From: Seriola aureovittata
Lineage: Eukaryota; Chordata; Actinopteri; Carangiformes; Carangidae
Direction: 5' to 3'
NCBI RefSeq assembly: GCF_021018895.1
Contig: NC_079387.1
Location: 8,150,083 to 8,214,082, forward strand
DNA length: 64,000 nt
Of the stretch, positions 1 through 11,250 are shown piece after piece; position 1 is the first letter of the stretch, and each line of letters starts with the position of its first letter. The notes below the pieces were generated by a model. The model was not told the DNA's origin. It made no database searches and worked only from the letters and a program-made list of their open reading frames with translations. A program made the position numbers and the translations under genes.

Positions 1-1
1 A

Positions 2-268
2 GAGCTAAGGAGGAGGCTGGAGGCCAAACAGAAGTGGAAGGAAACTAATCAAAAAGTCCTGGAGGAAGAAACAACCAAGGAGAAGAAGAAAGAGAGACTT
101 AAGTGGGAAAAAGGTGGTGGTGGTAGCAGTCAAAGCCCAGATTTCACTCTGGCTGAGCTCTGCCGTGTGCGAAGAGTGGAAGACAGAGCCAGCTTAAAGT
201 GCCAGGAGCGGAGGAAAAGAAAAACTCTGTTGAACAATTGGGATGGAGAGCAGAAAGAAAGACTGTGA
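2..268 (+). CDS. Possible 3' coding end of an unrecognised gene (partial, runs off left edge)
   Basis: One frame is open from the window's left edge for 88 codons and ends at TGA 266-268; the other two plus-strand frames hit stops within the first 50 bases. No start codon is claimed because the frame continues to the left. The first ~35 residues are highly charged (starting ELRRRLEAKQKWKE, then an EEETTKEKKKERLKW stretch), which suggests an alpha-helical or coiled-coil segment. A GGGG/SS linker follows, then SPDFTLAELCRVRRVEDRAS and a basic RRKRK patch; the last residues are EQKERL. I do not recognise the family. Purine-rich DNA can give charged open frames by chance, so this is a candidate terminal exon, not a confirmed gene. 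No clear polyadenylation context was identified after the stop. Confidence 0.33.
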   Translation, partial: ELRRRLEAKQKWKETNQKVLEEETTKEKKKERLKWEKGGGGSSQSPDFTLAELCRVRRVEDRASLKCQERRKRKTLLNNWDGEQKERL

Positions 269-1429
269 GACTGTCGGAGAGCAGCGCCACCCAACAGACT
301 CCACCCAGTGCATCTCTGCTGGAAAAACAAGCCTTGAGTCTGAAGGTGTGTACGTCCACTCTCTACTCTTTCTCTGGACACCCAGCCGAGGCAGAGCTCC
401 GCCCAGGAGTTTTTGCTTTGCTAAGTGCCTGCTCACGGTGGGACTCACTGGGTCTCTGTGGAGAATATCACAAAGAGTACAGCTTGACTATAGGAAAAGT
501 GCCCTGAGATACAACGAAGGCCAGAAGTATATGGACAGGCAGACATTTTTTCTCATCAGGCTTTGAGCTTCAGCGCATTCAATCTGACTTTAATTTGAGT
601 AGGTTTCAATATAAATCTAATAACTGTCCACAACATCAAATGTTCTGACTTTATGAATAGCTTAATAATGTTTAGACTATTAGTCCAAACATCTAGCTAG
701 TAGTATCAGATGATACCATGGGTACGATGAAGCCCCATTGGGAACATCCACTCTGAGGACAAGTTGCAGTGCAGACAGAGGTCAAGCTCATCTGATAGGC
801 CAGGCTATGGAAACATAGCTAAGCAGGCTTTCATTTCCAGCAGGCACTGTGGAAGAAGCACAAGCTGTCCAAGTCTAATGGTCTAGTTTTGTAATGTTGC
901 TCTGCTAAATAATGCATCCCAAACAAAGAAACCGTCAGAAGAGTGAAGGATGAATGAGAGGATGTTCGCTTGGGAGACAAAAATTGAATGTTACTCAATA
1001 CATGAGTTAATGAAAACTTTGACTATTCCATTTTTATTGTCTCCTCCGCTTTAGTGATGATCAGATCTTCAAGCAGTTAAAAAGATATATATACTATGAA
1101 TTTGAACCAGATTATGCAAACTGAAAATATTCTGTTTCCTCACTTGGAGAAAAAAATGTGACAGAGCACAACACCTACCTACAACTCCTTCTGCAATCTG
1201 CTGGACTCACACCTGATAGCAAGTCTTGAAGCCCGACCTTGATCTGTGCCTCCTGAAATAACTTGATCGCTCACAGTTACTGCTAGCTATCAAGCACCTC
1301 CATAAAAACACGGGAAGTGGAGACACAAATGAGATTCCGAGGGTGAATTCTCTGCAGCTTCATATTCTTCTCTCTCGCTTTTGAAATTGCGTTAACATGA
1401 CATCCCAGTCTCAACAGTGCAGCACAATC
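269..1429. other. Non-coding stretch, nothing recognised
   Basis: Mixed-composition DNA with frequent stops in all frames. I see no repeat family, RNA gene or convincing exon. If the frame before it is a real terminal exon, this would be 3' UTR and downstream flank. Confidence 0.5.
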
Positions 1430-1566
1430 AAAAGAGAGCAAAAGTGAGAAAAAGGAAGGAAAAAAATAAGTCAGGGAGAAAGAGAGAGAAAGAAAATGGA
1501 AAATAGATAAAGTGGAAAAGGAAAAGAGAGAGAGAGAGAGAGAGAGAAGGGGGGTAAGAGATGGTA
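1430..1566. repeat. Purine-rich tract with a (GA)n core
   Basis: Almost uninterrupted A/G on the plus strand, with a pure AG dinucleotide run at about 1525-1547 and a G-run just after. Minus-strand frames across it give artificial leucine/serine/phenylalanine-rich peptides, which I treat as shadows of the tract. Confidence 0.85.
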
Positions 1567-1767
1567 GAGTGGCAAGAAAACTGCAGTCCCACTCCAGGGA
1601 CTGTTTGGAGTCTGAAGTAGTTGAGTCTCTTTGAACACCAGCCAACAGGAATCTGTGCCGCAGAAGTGACTCCATTTTAAAGTGAAGGGGAGATTCCTTC
1701 TCACCTTTCTGGTCTCAGCCTTGTGTGGTTGTGGTTTATCTTATCCTTAAAAGCCTTCTTCTTTTTC

Positions 1768-1796
1768 TTTTTTTTTTTTTTTTCTCGTTTTAACAG
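1768..1796. repeat. T16 homopolymer, acceptor-like
   Basis: T16 at 1768-1783 is followed by CTCGTTTTAACAG ending at 1796, which by itself looks like a strong polypyrimidine tract plus AG acceptor. No open frame or donor supports an exon after it. Another T14 run lies at 1934-1947. Either could be the tail of an old retroelement, or simple slippage. Confidence 0.6.
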
Positions 1797-1947
1797 AGGC
1801 GTGATCTCTCAGAGCGCCATTTAAGTTGGATTAATTGTAACAGTGTTTCAGGGGTGTCACAGGGGACTGCTGAGACACTCTGAATCGTTTAAAACCACTG
1901 TAATGATAAACACATGTACGCCATCGAGGTATCTTTTTTTTTTTTTT

Positions 1948-2954
1948 AAAGCTTTTATTAATCTAATAACTGCCTCTTTTATATTGACAGTACAGACAGC
2001 CACCTACAGATGCAAGGAAACTATGGGAGGGAATAAAACTTTTTATTTATGCAATGATACGACAACTGGGATCACACCAGAATGACTTCAACTACAATGA
2101 CCCTCCTTTGAAAGACATATAAATCAGATTTAGCAGTGCTGTCGTCAAAACCTTCAAAAAAGAAAAAAAAGAAAAGTGCATTCACTAACACATCTCTGCC
2201 CTTAATGCCAGAAAAATCTCTGCAGGCATCCAGATATATTAGAAAACAGGGCAGTGGATGCAGCCTATAAATAGAGCAGTATGGGGCTTTGTGTTATAGC
2301 ATCTTCTTTTGATTTGACACTAGCTGTGGTAGCTGTTTGATGTGAGCAGAGACGCTGTCTGTATCCTCACAAATTAGGACACATATACTGTATTTGCAGG
2401 AATGAATGTGTCATTACGCCACAGTGGCTCCGTTTGATTCGATCGGATTTAATTAGATGTGACGTGTGTTTGCCATATTCTGTGTCTTGGCCCTGTGAGT
2501 GAACATGCTGCAGTTAACTGCTTTTAAATATGCAAACAGGTCCTTTTCTGACATTTAGTGGTGTGGAAACCAATGGAAGAATGATTACTTTGTGGGTTTG
2601 CGATAAAGCAAGATGAATGAATTAATCTCTGAATTAATTGCATGACCAATTGAGTACTTCAGTCACAGAATTGATTGCTATTGAATCTGAATGGGAAAAC
2701 AGAATAGGTGATGCTTTTTCCTCATGGAGGTGACAACTCCCTGCAGGAGTCTGGACGGTGGAGTCAATGGTTGTCAGAGAGGATCAGCCACAGACTGGTC
2801 AGCCTCGTTGCATTTGGTTTGCCATAAGTTCATTTGCTGCTTATATATCATCAAAGACGTACACGTGAGTTAAACTGAGTTTTAAGGTGATCGCAGGTAA
2901 GCTCTCCTCTGTCAGCAGATGAATATGAAATTACAGCATCCACTAGTTTTGTTT
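1948..2954. other. Non-coding; AT-rich homeodomain-type motifs
   Basis: No gene seen. The parts at about 2440-2530 and 2610-2690 are rich in TAATTA/AATTAATTG-type motifs, a texture common in vertebrate conserved non-coding DNA, but composition alone cannot establish that. Confidence 0.3.
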
Positions 2955-3022
2955 ACAGTACAGCTAAGTACAGTCAAGTGCAGCTGTGGCTGATGGGAAT
3001 GTCATTCATTTTGCATTTTTAC
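2955..3022 (+). repeat. Fragment of a dispersed teleost repeat
   Basis: The stretch GGCTGATGGGAATGTCATT with its left flank (a GTACAGCT-like motif) resembles an internal part of a repeat I remember as abundant in percomorph genomes. It may be the same long family as the copies near 22.1, 45.1 and 63.9 kb. The family link is from memory; only this short block is visible. Confidence 0.4.
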
Positions 3023-5982
3023 TGTTGACGACAGCTCACAGTTACCAGCTGTCATAGCAAGGCAGCATGCTTCACAAGTTTTCCAGGTGCACAGCAGTCA
3101 GAAATAGTGACTGTCAGAGCAAACGCTGGAAACAGAAGAAATGCTGATACGCCTCAGCCCTGAGCGCAGTCTGAGAGGACTGAACCTGACTCGACCAAAA
3201 GTATCATGCTAAGCAGTGACTTAGGGCTTCGACTTTTGCCTCATCCGCAGCAAAATCTGAAATTGCAGTTGTAATTTCATTTTTTTTTCGGGGCAGAATT
3301 TAAAATCTAAAAGCATATTATGTCTTTTTCCAGTTCTATTTAGACTAGAGGTACTGTTGCACTTCAGCCTCTTGTGGCCAAAACGATTACTACAAAAACA
3401 AATACATTTTTTTAACCTGCCTCTCAGGGCTTCCATAGGTCTGTTATTTCACAGGAAATCATAGATTGTGCAGGATTTCTGTTGCACTAATCCAGTTAAT
3501 CTTGTCACCCCCTATGATGTGGTGATATTTTAGTTCCACTTTGGTCCTTGTTGACTCACAGAGATAATTCTGAGACTATAATGTGTGTTCAAAAGACATG
3601 ACACATGCTTCTAGTTTGAGTTTTTCTATTTATGTAAGAAATTTGACTTTTTGGGCAGACAATATCATGACAACAACCCTGGTGAGTCGGTGAGGGTAGA
3701 GGAAGATAGAGGTGAAGAGACACAGAATGGACATTGATTAGAGACTGATTATCTATTGTGCTTTCATGCAAATGTGTCTCGTCAACTCCAGTGGCTTTGC
3801 ATTGGACTGGATTTCCTTTTAGTAATGACTGCCATTGCTCAGCAGTCATTGTACTTTCCCCATTAGCCCTCTTTCTTTCTCTTATTACTTTGTTGCTGTA
3901 GCTTTGATTCAGTATCACAAGTCAACATGACTACAAGCAAGTCATTCTGCCCAAGGATTACCAATGTAAGCTGTCATGCTCAGCTGCACCGCAGATGTGC
4001 TTTTGCTTTGCTAAACCTTTTATAATTGCATTTTTTATTTACAGAATTTCTGACTTGTGCTGAAGAGTAAATGGATCATGGTAGAAGCTCGGTATATACC
4101 CTGTGTGTGCACGCAATGAAATTATATGTTGTGATTACTCTGAATCAGTTTTGCTTGTTTGATTTATTGTGGGGAAGAAATGAGGCATACCTTGGCTAAG
4201 TATCTCCTATACTATTAGAATTGTAAAAACCTTAGCTCGGCTTTCTTTACTGCACAGACCTGATCATTGAATCAAACTGGACCTAATGTTGATAATGCTT
4301 CTGATTTGACAGTAGCCTGTAAACAGCACTGTACAAATATTACTGTTTGGAAAACTACAGAACCTTAAAATTACTCACTTTAATCACTTTTCATCCATTT
4401 GAAGTAGCAAAAAAACACTTTGGTAACACTGAATTAAGATTTTAGAATAATTTGACTCTGTCCTAATTCAATCCACTGTTGCACACCCAGGCAGCAGTTG
4501 TCTGCAGAACTAATGTAATAAATGTAAGAAGTGAGATGAACGTCTGTCCCACTGCCTCCTTTTCAATGATGTATGTGACACGTATTGATTTTGCAGTGAT
4601 GTACATCTGATCTTTCCTAGTTTGTAAAGTAGTGTGGAAAAGCGAGGCATAACTGGCCACTGCATGTCCTGCATGTTCTCAAAACGTTCAGGTCATTAGG
4701 TTCCTATAGTGGAAAAATAGCTATATGTAGCCTGAGAGGCGATCATCAGGGTAAAGCTCACACAGCAATTGGCGCACCACTTGTTTGTTGTTTTGAGTGC
4801 ACTTTAATAGCTGAGGGCAACTCAGAGGAGGGTATCAGCGTTTTTATCAACCTGTGTTTTTCAAGTGTCAGAGAAAGGTTTGATTGGTGAGACACTCTTA
4901 TTTTGTGTGGGCAAAACTCTGCCAGCTGTTACCCTAGTTACCATTCTCCTTTTGTGCTTGATGATATGTTATTTCAGTTGCGATGACAAACCCCCTTCTA
5001 TCCACTAATCTTGCGTGATTACTCCTTTTTGGATCCACCCCTCGCTGATTCTCAAAGCCAAGAGGTTCAAGTTCTCTAATAACAGTTTTCTGTGAGTGTC
5101 ACCCCCACCCCCCCTTTTTTTCCTTCTTGTGCAAGAATTCTCAACAACCAGCTTTACTTAGTAGTTGTTTGTGCCTCTCTATGCAGATTGAGTCTACCAT
5201 AAAAGCTTCACTATTTCACAGGAAGTGACAGGTTTCTAGGAGGTTGAAGTGCCAATTATTGGTATTTTAAGAAGGACGAAATCACTTAGCATCTCAGTCT
5301 GCTTTTAGCCAATTTCAGCTTATTGATCACTCCCCACCGATTTGCCATTATATCGACCAAGAAAAGCTGTCGCTGGTCCAACCTTACACAAGCTAATTGT
5401 ACATTACCTGTTAAGCACAAAAGGGTTTAACATTCCATGCAAACAACTATTGAGTAGTTCTCTGTGCAAGTGGTGCAACAAACCCAGGCTGACCTGTCTG
5501 AATATTGGAATACATGTTCCAGTGGTAACCTCCAACAGTGTAGTCTGGAAGTACACAATTGTCAGCCTCACCATTAGCTTCAAAAAGTCCAAAACCGGTA
5601 AATGAACATAAAGGTTCAATAGCTTCAAGTTTGTGTTGGATTCTTTCTTTCCCCAGTGGTTACAAATAGAAGCACAATAAATATAAATGTGTATATATTC
5701 ACCATCCTTCTGTGAATCTTTGGTGTGTTTTCAGTGTTGCATACTACAGGTGTAGCCCCAGCATAGCTTACCACACTTACAAACAAAAGCACCAATGGAG
5801 ACTGCCATTTCTACTGCAGAGTCTCCCGCTGTGGATCTAAGCTTCTTAACAGCAGCCTGCCCTGCAGGTCAGCTTGATGAGCAAACATTAGTGAGCTATT
5901 CAAGAGTGCACCATGTCGTAGTCAGATATAATGAGCTACATTGCCCGCAGAGCTTTGTCTCTCCGTCATGGCATGCGGATAT
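3023..5982. other. Non-coding stretch, nothing recognised
   Basis: About 3 kb of mixed, AT-leaning sequence with no convincing exon, RNA gene or repeat. Open frames reach only about 110 codons (3589-3918, minus) and show no domain-like pattern. A C-run then T-run sits at 5102-5121. Confidence 0.5.
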
Positions 5983-6060
5983 ATTTAGCATATTAATAAG
6001 TTACGGATAACAGACACATTTAGCATGTTAATAGGATGCTGATAACATTTGTCTGTGAGC
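5983..6060. repeat. Two degenerate ~35-bp tandem units
   Basis: ATTTAGCA-TTAATA blocks begin at 5983 and 6018, each followed by a GATAACA-like end (GGATAACA, then CTGATAACA). The 35-base spacing and shared order indicate a decayed two-unit tandem repeat. TTAGCATGTTAA-type strings are common in fish interspersed repeats. Confidence 0.45.
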
Positions 6061-7250
6061 TTAAAGGACTAGCTTAACATACAGGCAGGTTTTTTTCTTT
6101 CTTTTTTTTTAGTTATGAAGCACCTAATGAAATTAGCCAAATTGACATATGTTGTTCAGCAGGCTGCAGGTGGTCCACAAGAGGGTGCAGGTTGACCATT
6201 GCCGGACAAGGTGCTCACATGCCAACCTGCATATAAGCAGTGGAGGGTAAAAGAGAACCGAAGTGAAACCAGAACTTACAGGTTCTATTCCAGAAGCAAT
6301 AAATCCTCCTTTAAACTCACACTGACATGTGTAACTAAGCAGATAACAAAAAATCCAGTCTTGGAACAAAGCCTTCCTTCAGTGTTGAGTGGTTTGCTTT
6401 TTATGTCCAGAAGGACGACAGCTTTAAAAAATAAAATAAAATAAAACACTCAAAAATACAAGCACTGATTTGACTGTAACTACAGGTCTCTTGGCTTGTT
6501 TCCAGTGTTTCACATTAATTAAGTGCTTCACTATTTATTCTAAGATCAAGTGTCATGGTGGCCATGGAGCGCCTTCTTTATCAGTTGAATGGAAACAAAT
6601 CAAAAGCACGGTGAATGTTTATAGTACGGCATGAAGAATTACACACATATCTTTCAAAGAGTTTATTATCTTCATTTTTTCTTTAACTCAAACACATTTT
6701 ATAATGATTATACATGCAATAGACTCTCAAATAACAAAAAAAAAAAGACCTCGAAATAATAAGAAAATATAATTCATTACTTACAATCGTGGCTTTAGCG
6801 AGAGGTGCAAGAAAGGTTGGCATGTATCTGCTCCTAAGCTGCTCAGCGAAGCCACAGTCTGGCACTTCTGAGCAGCTGAGTCCTCACCTGCTGCGTTCTG
6901 ATGGTGGTTAAAGTGATGTTTCACTTGAGCAGAGCATTGCGGTTTTTCAGCAGGTGCGTCGTGTTCTTAGCAGTTACATGATCGAGCCTTGGAATTCACT
7001 GTCACCACCCACATTCATGATTTCTTTTTTTTTTTTTTTTTTTTACTTCCCTCCTGCCAATACTGAAAAGAGAAAATTGGTACTACTTCTTCCCGAGTCT
7101 TTGCACAGGATATATTGTTTCATCTGCCATGACTAAGAGCTCTGAATATGTTAGGTGAACATGGCGGCTTTCATAATGTGGGCCCAAGCTGTTCAATAAA
7201 AAAGCACATTCTCAGCCATTTTCTACAGTAACCGTACAACATATAAAAAC
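6061..7250. other. Non-coding; T-runs
   Basis: No gene recognised. Contains a T20 homopolymer at 7025-7044 and shorter T/A runs near 6098 and 6737. Short frames here (60-81 codons) lack features. Confidence 0.5.
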
Positions 7251-7828
7251 GAGGCAAAGCTAATTTATTTGTATACTACAACATCACGCATAGTGGTCAT
7301 TCAGTGTGCTTATAGGAAATAAGAGAAGCATATAAATAGAAGTAAAAAAGCATAATAAGAAAACAGTGTAAAAACACAGATTATAGAATAGGCAGTAACT
7401 AATTAAAGTGCAAAACTAAAAGATTAAATGAAAGCAGTGGAGAATAGAGCAGTTTTTAGCTTCTTTTTAAAGCCAGTTACAGTTAGGGAAGATTTGATCT
7501 CCACTGGTTCCAGCCATTTCACCCTGCTTAGTTTCAACTCACTAACGGACCAACTCCTGCAGATCTTACAGACCCATTAGGCTCATATACATTAAACATT
7601 TCAAAAATGTCTAGGGCCAAGACCATTTAGTGCCTTGTAGACAATAAGTAAAACTTTGAATTCAGCTCTGTATCTGACTGGAAGCTGGTGCCAAGACTTG
7701 AGAACTGGAGTAATATACTAAGCCAGCGAGGAGAGCGTTGCAATAATTGACTCTGGAGGATATAAAGGCATGGATACGTTTCTTTAAGTCTTGATTAGAC
7801 ACACGGCCTCTGACCCTAGCTATGTAAT
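7251..7828 (+). repeat. Decayed interspersed repeat, internally deleted (teleost type)
   Basis: It begins with a GCTAATTTATTTGTATA-like motif and an AGTGTGCTTATA stretch, and later has TAGTGCCTTGTAGACAATAA, GCATGGATACGTTTCTTTAA and a CGGCCTCTGACCCTAG end. I remember these landmarks, in this order, from a very common teleost interspersed repeat that begins near TTTATTTGTATAGCAC. The spacing between landmarks is shorter than I recall, implying internal deletion. No open reading frame is preserved. Class not assigned. Confidence 0.5.
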
Positions 7829-7831
7829 AAT

Positions 7832-8085
7832 TAAAGTCGCCCTCTGCTCAAAAATGTGATTTTCATACTGTTACTTTTGTTGGATATGTGAGCAGTGATG
7901 TGTGTGTTGGAGAAATGTTCCTGTGTGCTCACCTTAAATCTGAGTTTAAGACGTGTATGTGCGAGCAGGATTTTGTGACATCACAAATCGTGGTCTGCGG
8001 CGCTCATACACTGAAGCTGGGGAGACATCTTGTGCCCATGCAATCCCCTTAAGTAACTGGCCGAGTTACAAGAAACCAATAAAAT
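7832..8085 (+). repeat. Second interspersed repeat abutting the previous one
   Basis: Starts with TTAAAGTCGCCCTCTGCTCA and includes GAGCAGGATTTTGTGACATC and a CAATCCCCTTAAG region, which resemble a non-autonomous fish repeat family known to me only by sequence texture. It directly follows the preceding repeat, suggesting a nested or adjacent insertion. Confidence 0.4.
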
Positions 8086-8770
8086 ATCAATTTATTTAAA
8101 AGTGGATGTTCAAATATTTTCTAGCTTCTGTGTTACATTAAGGTAGACATTAGGTTCTACAGTATTGTACTTCAGAATCTATAGTGGCAGGGTGATAATA
8201 TAGCTAAAAGGAAAAAAGAGAGAAAAGCATAATGTATGGAAAGGGAGAAGCACAGTGTGAGAGAGCATGACGACACCGGCATTTCGACAGTTCCTTCACT
8301 CTGGAAATTAACTTGACATTTCTCATACAGCACAAATTGAAACATCAGCGGCGTGTGGCCTCCTGCAGCACAAAGAACAGGCTGCAGCATCGCCGGAGCA
8401 ATGTCATTTGTTTATACAGAGACTCTCAGCAAGCTAAAGGTCATGTGTTTTTGAATCAACAGATTTACGGGCTTGGGTGTAGTTATCCACACCGGGCCAT
8501 GGTCTTTCACATCAGTAGAACACTGGAGTCAGGTCTTAGTGACAATAAAAGCCTGGAGAAGTCACTTAAGGGGCAAGCAAACACACAAACACCATCAATT
8601 CCTATTTATATGTGTTTGTTTGTTTGTTTTTCCTGCTACCATGACATTTATATTTCTGCTGCACGCAGCGCCACATCTTTTCAAGATGTGTGCCGCATGT
8701 CAAAGATTTTCCTGCTGCGTTCTCACACTGATTGATATTCATATATTGCATGTTGTGTTTTGAGGTTAAA
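8086..8770. other. Non-coding; short (TTTG)n
   Basis: No gene recognised. A short TTTG tetranucleotide run lies at about 8612-8631. The 140-codon plus-strand frame at 8313-8735 has no domain-like pattern and crosses that run. Confidence 0.45.
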
Positions 8771-8811
8771 CGCACACACACGTGCACACACACGCACACA
8801 AGCACACACAC
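8771..8811. repeat. Imperfect (CA)n microsatellite
   Basis: CA dinucleotides interrupted by CG and AG steps over about 41 bases. Confidence 0.9.
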
Positions 8812-8892
8812 TTTGGCACTTTGGATGAGTCTCCTTTGGCTGTTTATGAGAGAAGATACTGTATAACCATGACCTGAACACTGCCATGATTT

Positions 8893-9165
8893 GTCATATT
8901 TTTTGTGTCCATATTTATGTATTTATTTATTTCTTTATCTGTGTGATTGGTTGTTTGCTTGATGACTGATTTTTTTTTTTTTTCTCCCCGACGTCACTGG
9001 TGATAAAAATGTAGCGGACCATGTGGCTGCTGCTGCTGTTGTCAGAGTCTTTTTTTTTCTTCTTAGACGCATTCATACAGAGCATTTTTTATTTATAGTT
9101 ACATAAATGTATTTATACGTATCATGTTGCGACAAAGTGAGAAAACCAGGTGACAAAACAAGATA
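8893..9165 (+). repeat. Diverged local tandem duplication, copy A
   Basis: Landmarks in order: GTGATTGGTTGTTTGCTTGA, a T14 run, CTCCCCGACG, GGTGATAAAAATGTAGCGGACC, GTCAGAGTCTTTTT, GCATTCATACAGAGCA, TTATTTATAGTTACATAA and ATCATGTTGCGACAAAGTGA. The same order recurs about 315 bases downstream (copy B at 9240-9425) with many substitutions and indels. Confidence 0.6.
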
Positions 9166-9239
9166 TTAATGAGAAACAAGACCTGAGCAACGTCCTGTAA
9201 TTGATGGTAGAATCGTCATATATGGTGCGATCAATGCGT

Positions 9240-9425
9240 CCGTATTAATTAATTAATTTGTTTACTTTTCTGTTTGGTTGCTTGGTGACAGATCATTTTT
9301 CCCTCGTTACACCGGTGACAAAAGTGTTGGGGACCCTGTGAGGTCTTTCTCTATTCATACACTCATGTTTTATTTACAGTGACATAACTTCTTTATTTAT
9401 ATCATGAAGCAACAATGCAATAAAT
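9240..9425 (+). repeat. Diverged local tandem duplication, copy B
   Basis: Counterparts of copy A: TGTTTGGTTGCTTGGTGACA, TTTTTCCCTCGTTACACC, GGTGACAAAAGTGTTGGGGACC, AGGTCTTTCTCT, ATTCATACACTCA, TTATTTACAGTGACATAA and ATCATGAAGCAACAATGCAA. It lacks copy A's CTG-rich insert and long T-runs. The shared order over ~190 bases argues against coincidence. Confidence 0.6.
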
Positions 9426-9804
9426 CCAGTTGGAAGTGATGATGCGGGGCATTCACACATCATCTCACATATGTCTACAGACCATAAAAAATGTTCATGC
9501 AGCTCATGAAAACATGAATTATTAATATTTTAAATGATTTACATGCATTCAAAGACATACAATGAAAAAATATGAGTTGGGATACAGTCAGTACAAACAG
9601 GCAGGTTAGACCTACAGCTGAGTTTGTGCTTTAAAAAGAGAGGAAAAGAAAATTAACTATATTCAACTTGTACTTTCTCTTTTTCATTTGTCTCTGAAGA
9701 AAAGAAGAGACTGCATCGAGCCCAGCACACTGAGTCACGTGAAACTGCAAGCTTTTTTCTTGTTTTTTGACAGTTTCAGTTTGTACACACTTGCAGTTTA
9801 CTAC
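9426..9804. other. Non-coding, nothing recognised
   Basis: AT-rich unique sequence without exon or repeat signal. Confidence 0.45.
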
Positions 9805-9887
9805 TCTAAAGACAGGATAAGCAGACCTGCGGCCACAAGGTCAACAGTTCAAATCCAGAGAGCAGCTGTAAAAAAAAAAAAAAAAAA
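9805..9887 (+). mobile_element. SINE-like unit with Pol III B-box-like motif and A18 tail
   Basis: AGTTCAAATCC at about 9846-9856 resembles a tRNA B box (GGTTCGAATCC). The segment before it (CCTGCGGCCACAAGGTCAAC) has the look of a tRNA-derived SINE head, and the unit ends in A18 at 9870-9887. The A box is unclear and flanking target-site duplications were not established. A chance B box before an A-run is the alternative. Confidence 0.35.
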
Positions 9888-11191
9888 TCTGCAGAGAGAA
9901 AGTGAGTTAGTGAGTGAGTAATTCTCACCTCCCCACCGGTCTCACTAAGTGCTTTCTGTCAGGGCTTAAGCCCCGAATGTTTTGAGATTAGCCCCAGAAA
10001 CAGCTTTTGATCAGGGAGTTTAAATAAGTTTTACATAATTCTCACAATTTCACCTCTCACTGTCCCTGTCCCTTTATGCCTGCAAGGGGTTCCACTGCAC
10101 AGAATTGCAGGTGAAGTTACAATCAGCAGCCTCGTTATGGCGGCTCTATAATCAGCTTTGAGTGCGTCAGACGGTCCATGTGTCAGTGTGTGTATGTTGT
10201 AGAGTCATATTTCTCTATATCTGGAGGAAGATGATCTATATGATTTTAATTAGACAGCGATATATCCAGGTTAGAGGAAGCAAGATAAAGTCAGTTTCCA
10301 GGCTACGGTAGCTTTGCAGAAACACTGGAAGCAGTGGGAAACACCAGGCTTCATCCATCTGAAGTGATTTAACACACCAAAAGTAGTCAACAACAGCAAT
10401 GCTAATTGGAGTATTCTTTTATAATAATAACCACTACCCCAGTCATGTGTAAATATGACTAAAAGCTTTCATATCTTTTAATTTCTCAACGTACTCTAAG
10501 CAACAAGGTCCGTACTGTAGGTGAGACAGTCCATGTAATAAGCAGGTCACAGCAGATGTTTGGACTTTCATGCAGCAGATTCACAGCAGGGGTTCTTATG
10601 TGAAATAGGTTCCTATTGATAGTCACATACCAATGGGCAAAACAATGTTATACAGCACTATTTTGATAGTGTTGTTTGTGTTTTGTCCACAGTCTAAGAA
10701 CCTCAAGCCCTGTGGAGAAATCATTAGCCTATAATATACCAGCGGTTTTCACATTATTGGCTATGCCTGTCACACAGCCTCAAAATCTCTTTGGACCAGT
10801 TAGGAATTCATTTGATTCTGGTCAATAACCATCTTTATAATTGAATTTACAACATTAAAACCCTGCAGTAGTCTGTTTTGAACTCACTGGCAGCTATGTA
10901 GTCCTAAAACCCTGCGGCCTCACACGCTGCACAATGAAACAGTGGAACAAATATGAACAGAAATCATGCCATACAGCCTGAAGCTCTCTAGTTACAGTAT
11001 TACAGAGTATATCTAAAGTTATCTACATGTCTGACATGTAAAATCAAATTGGGTTGGGCATGTAAAAAACATGTGTTGATGTGAAACTAGAAATTAGACA
11101 ACGCTGTACTGTACTAATGCTAAGCCAGTGACTTTTGGATCGGAAGCCATCTTGGCATTAAAATGAAGCTCTTAAGAAAAGACGAGAGTGG

Positions 11192-11195
<4 letters not shown>
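9888..11195. other. Non-coding, nothing recognised
   Basis: About 1.3 kb of mixed sequence with no convincing gene, RNA or repeat family. Confidence 0.45.

Positions 11196-11249
<54 letters not shown>
11196..11249. repeat. (TG)27 microsatellite
   Basis: Uninterrupted TG for 54 bases, preceded by an imperfect GTGTTTG start. Confidence 0.95.

Positions 11250-11250
<1 letters not shown>

Noticed and set aside
243..566. Plus frames of 102 and 107 codons overlapping the edge frame
   Set aside because: They begin inside or at the end of the better-supported edge frame in other registers, and their peptides show no pattern.
1741..2085. T-rich acceptor followed by an 80-codon frame
   Set aside because: The frame starts well after the acceptor, includes a T-run read as poly-Phe, and has no donor.
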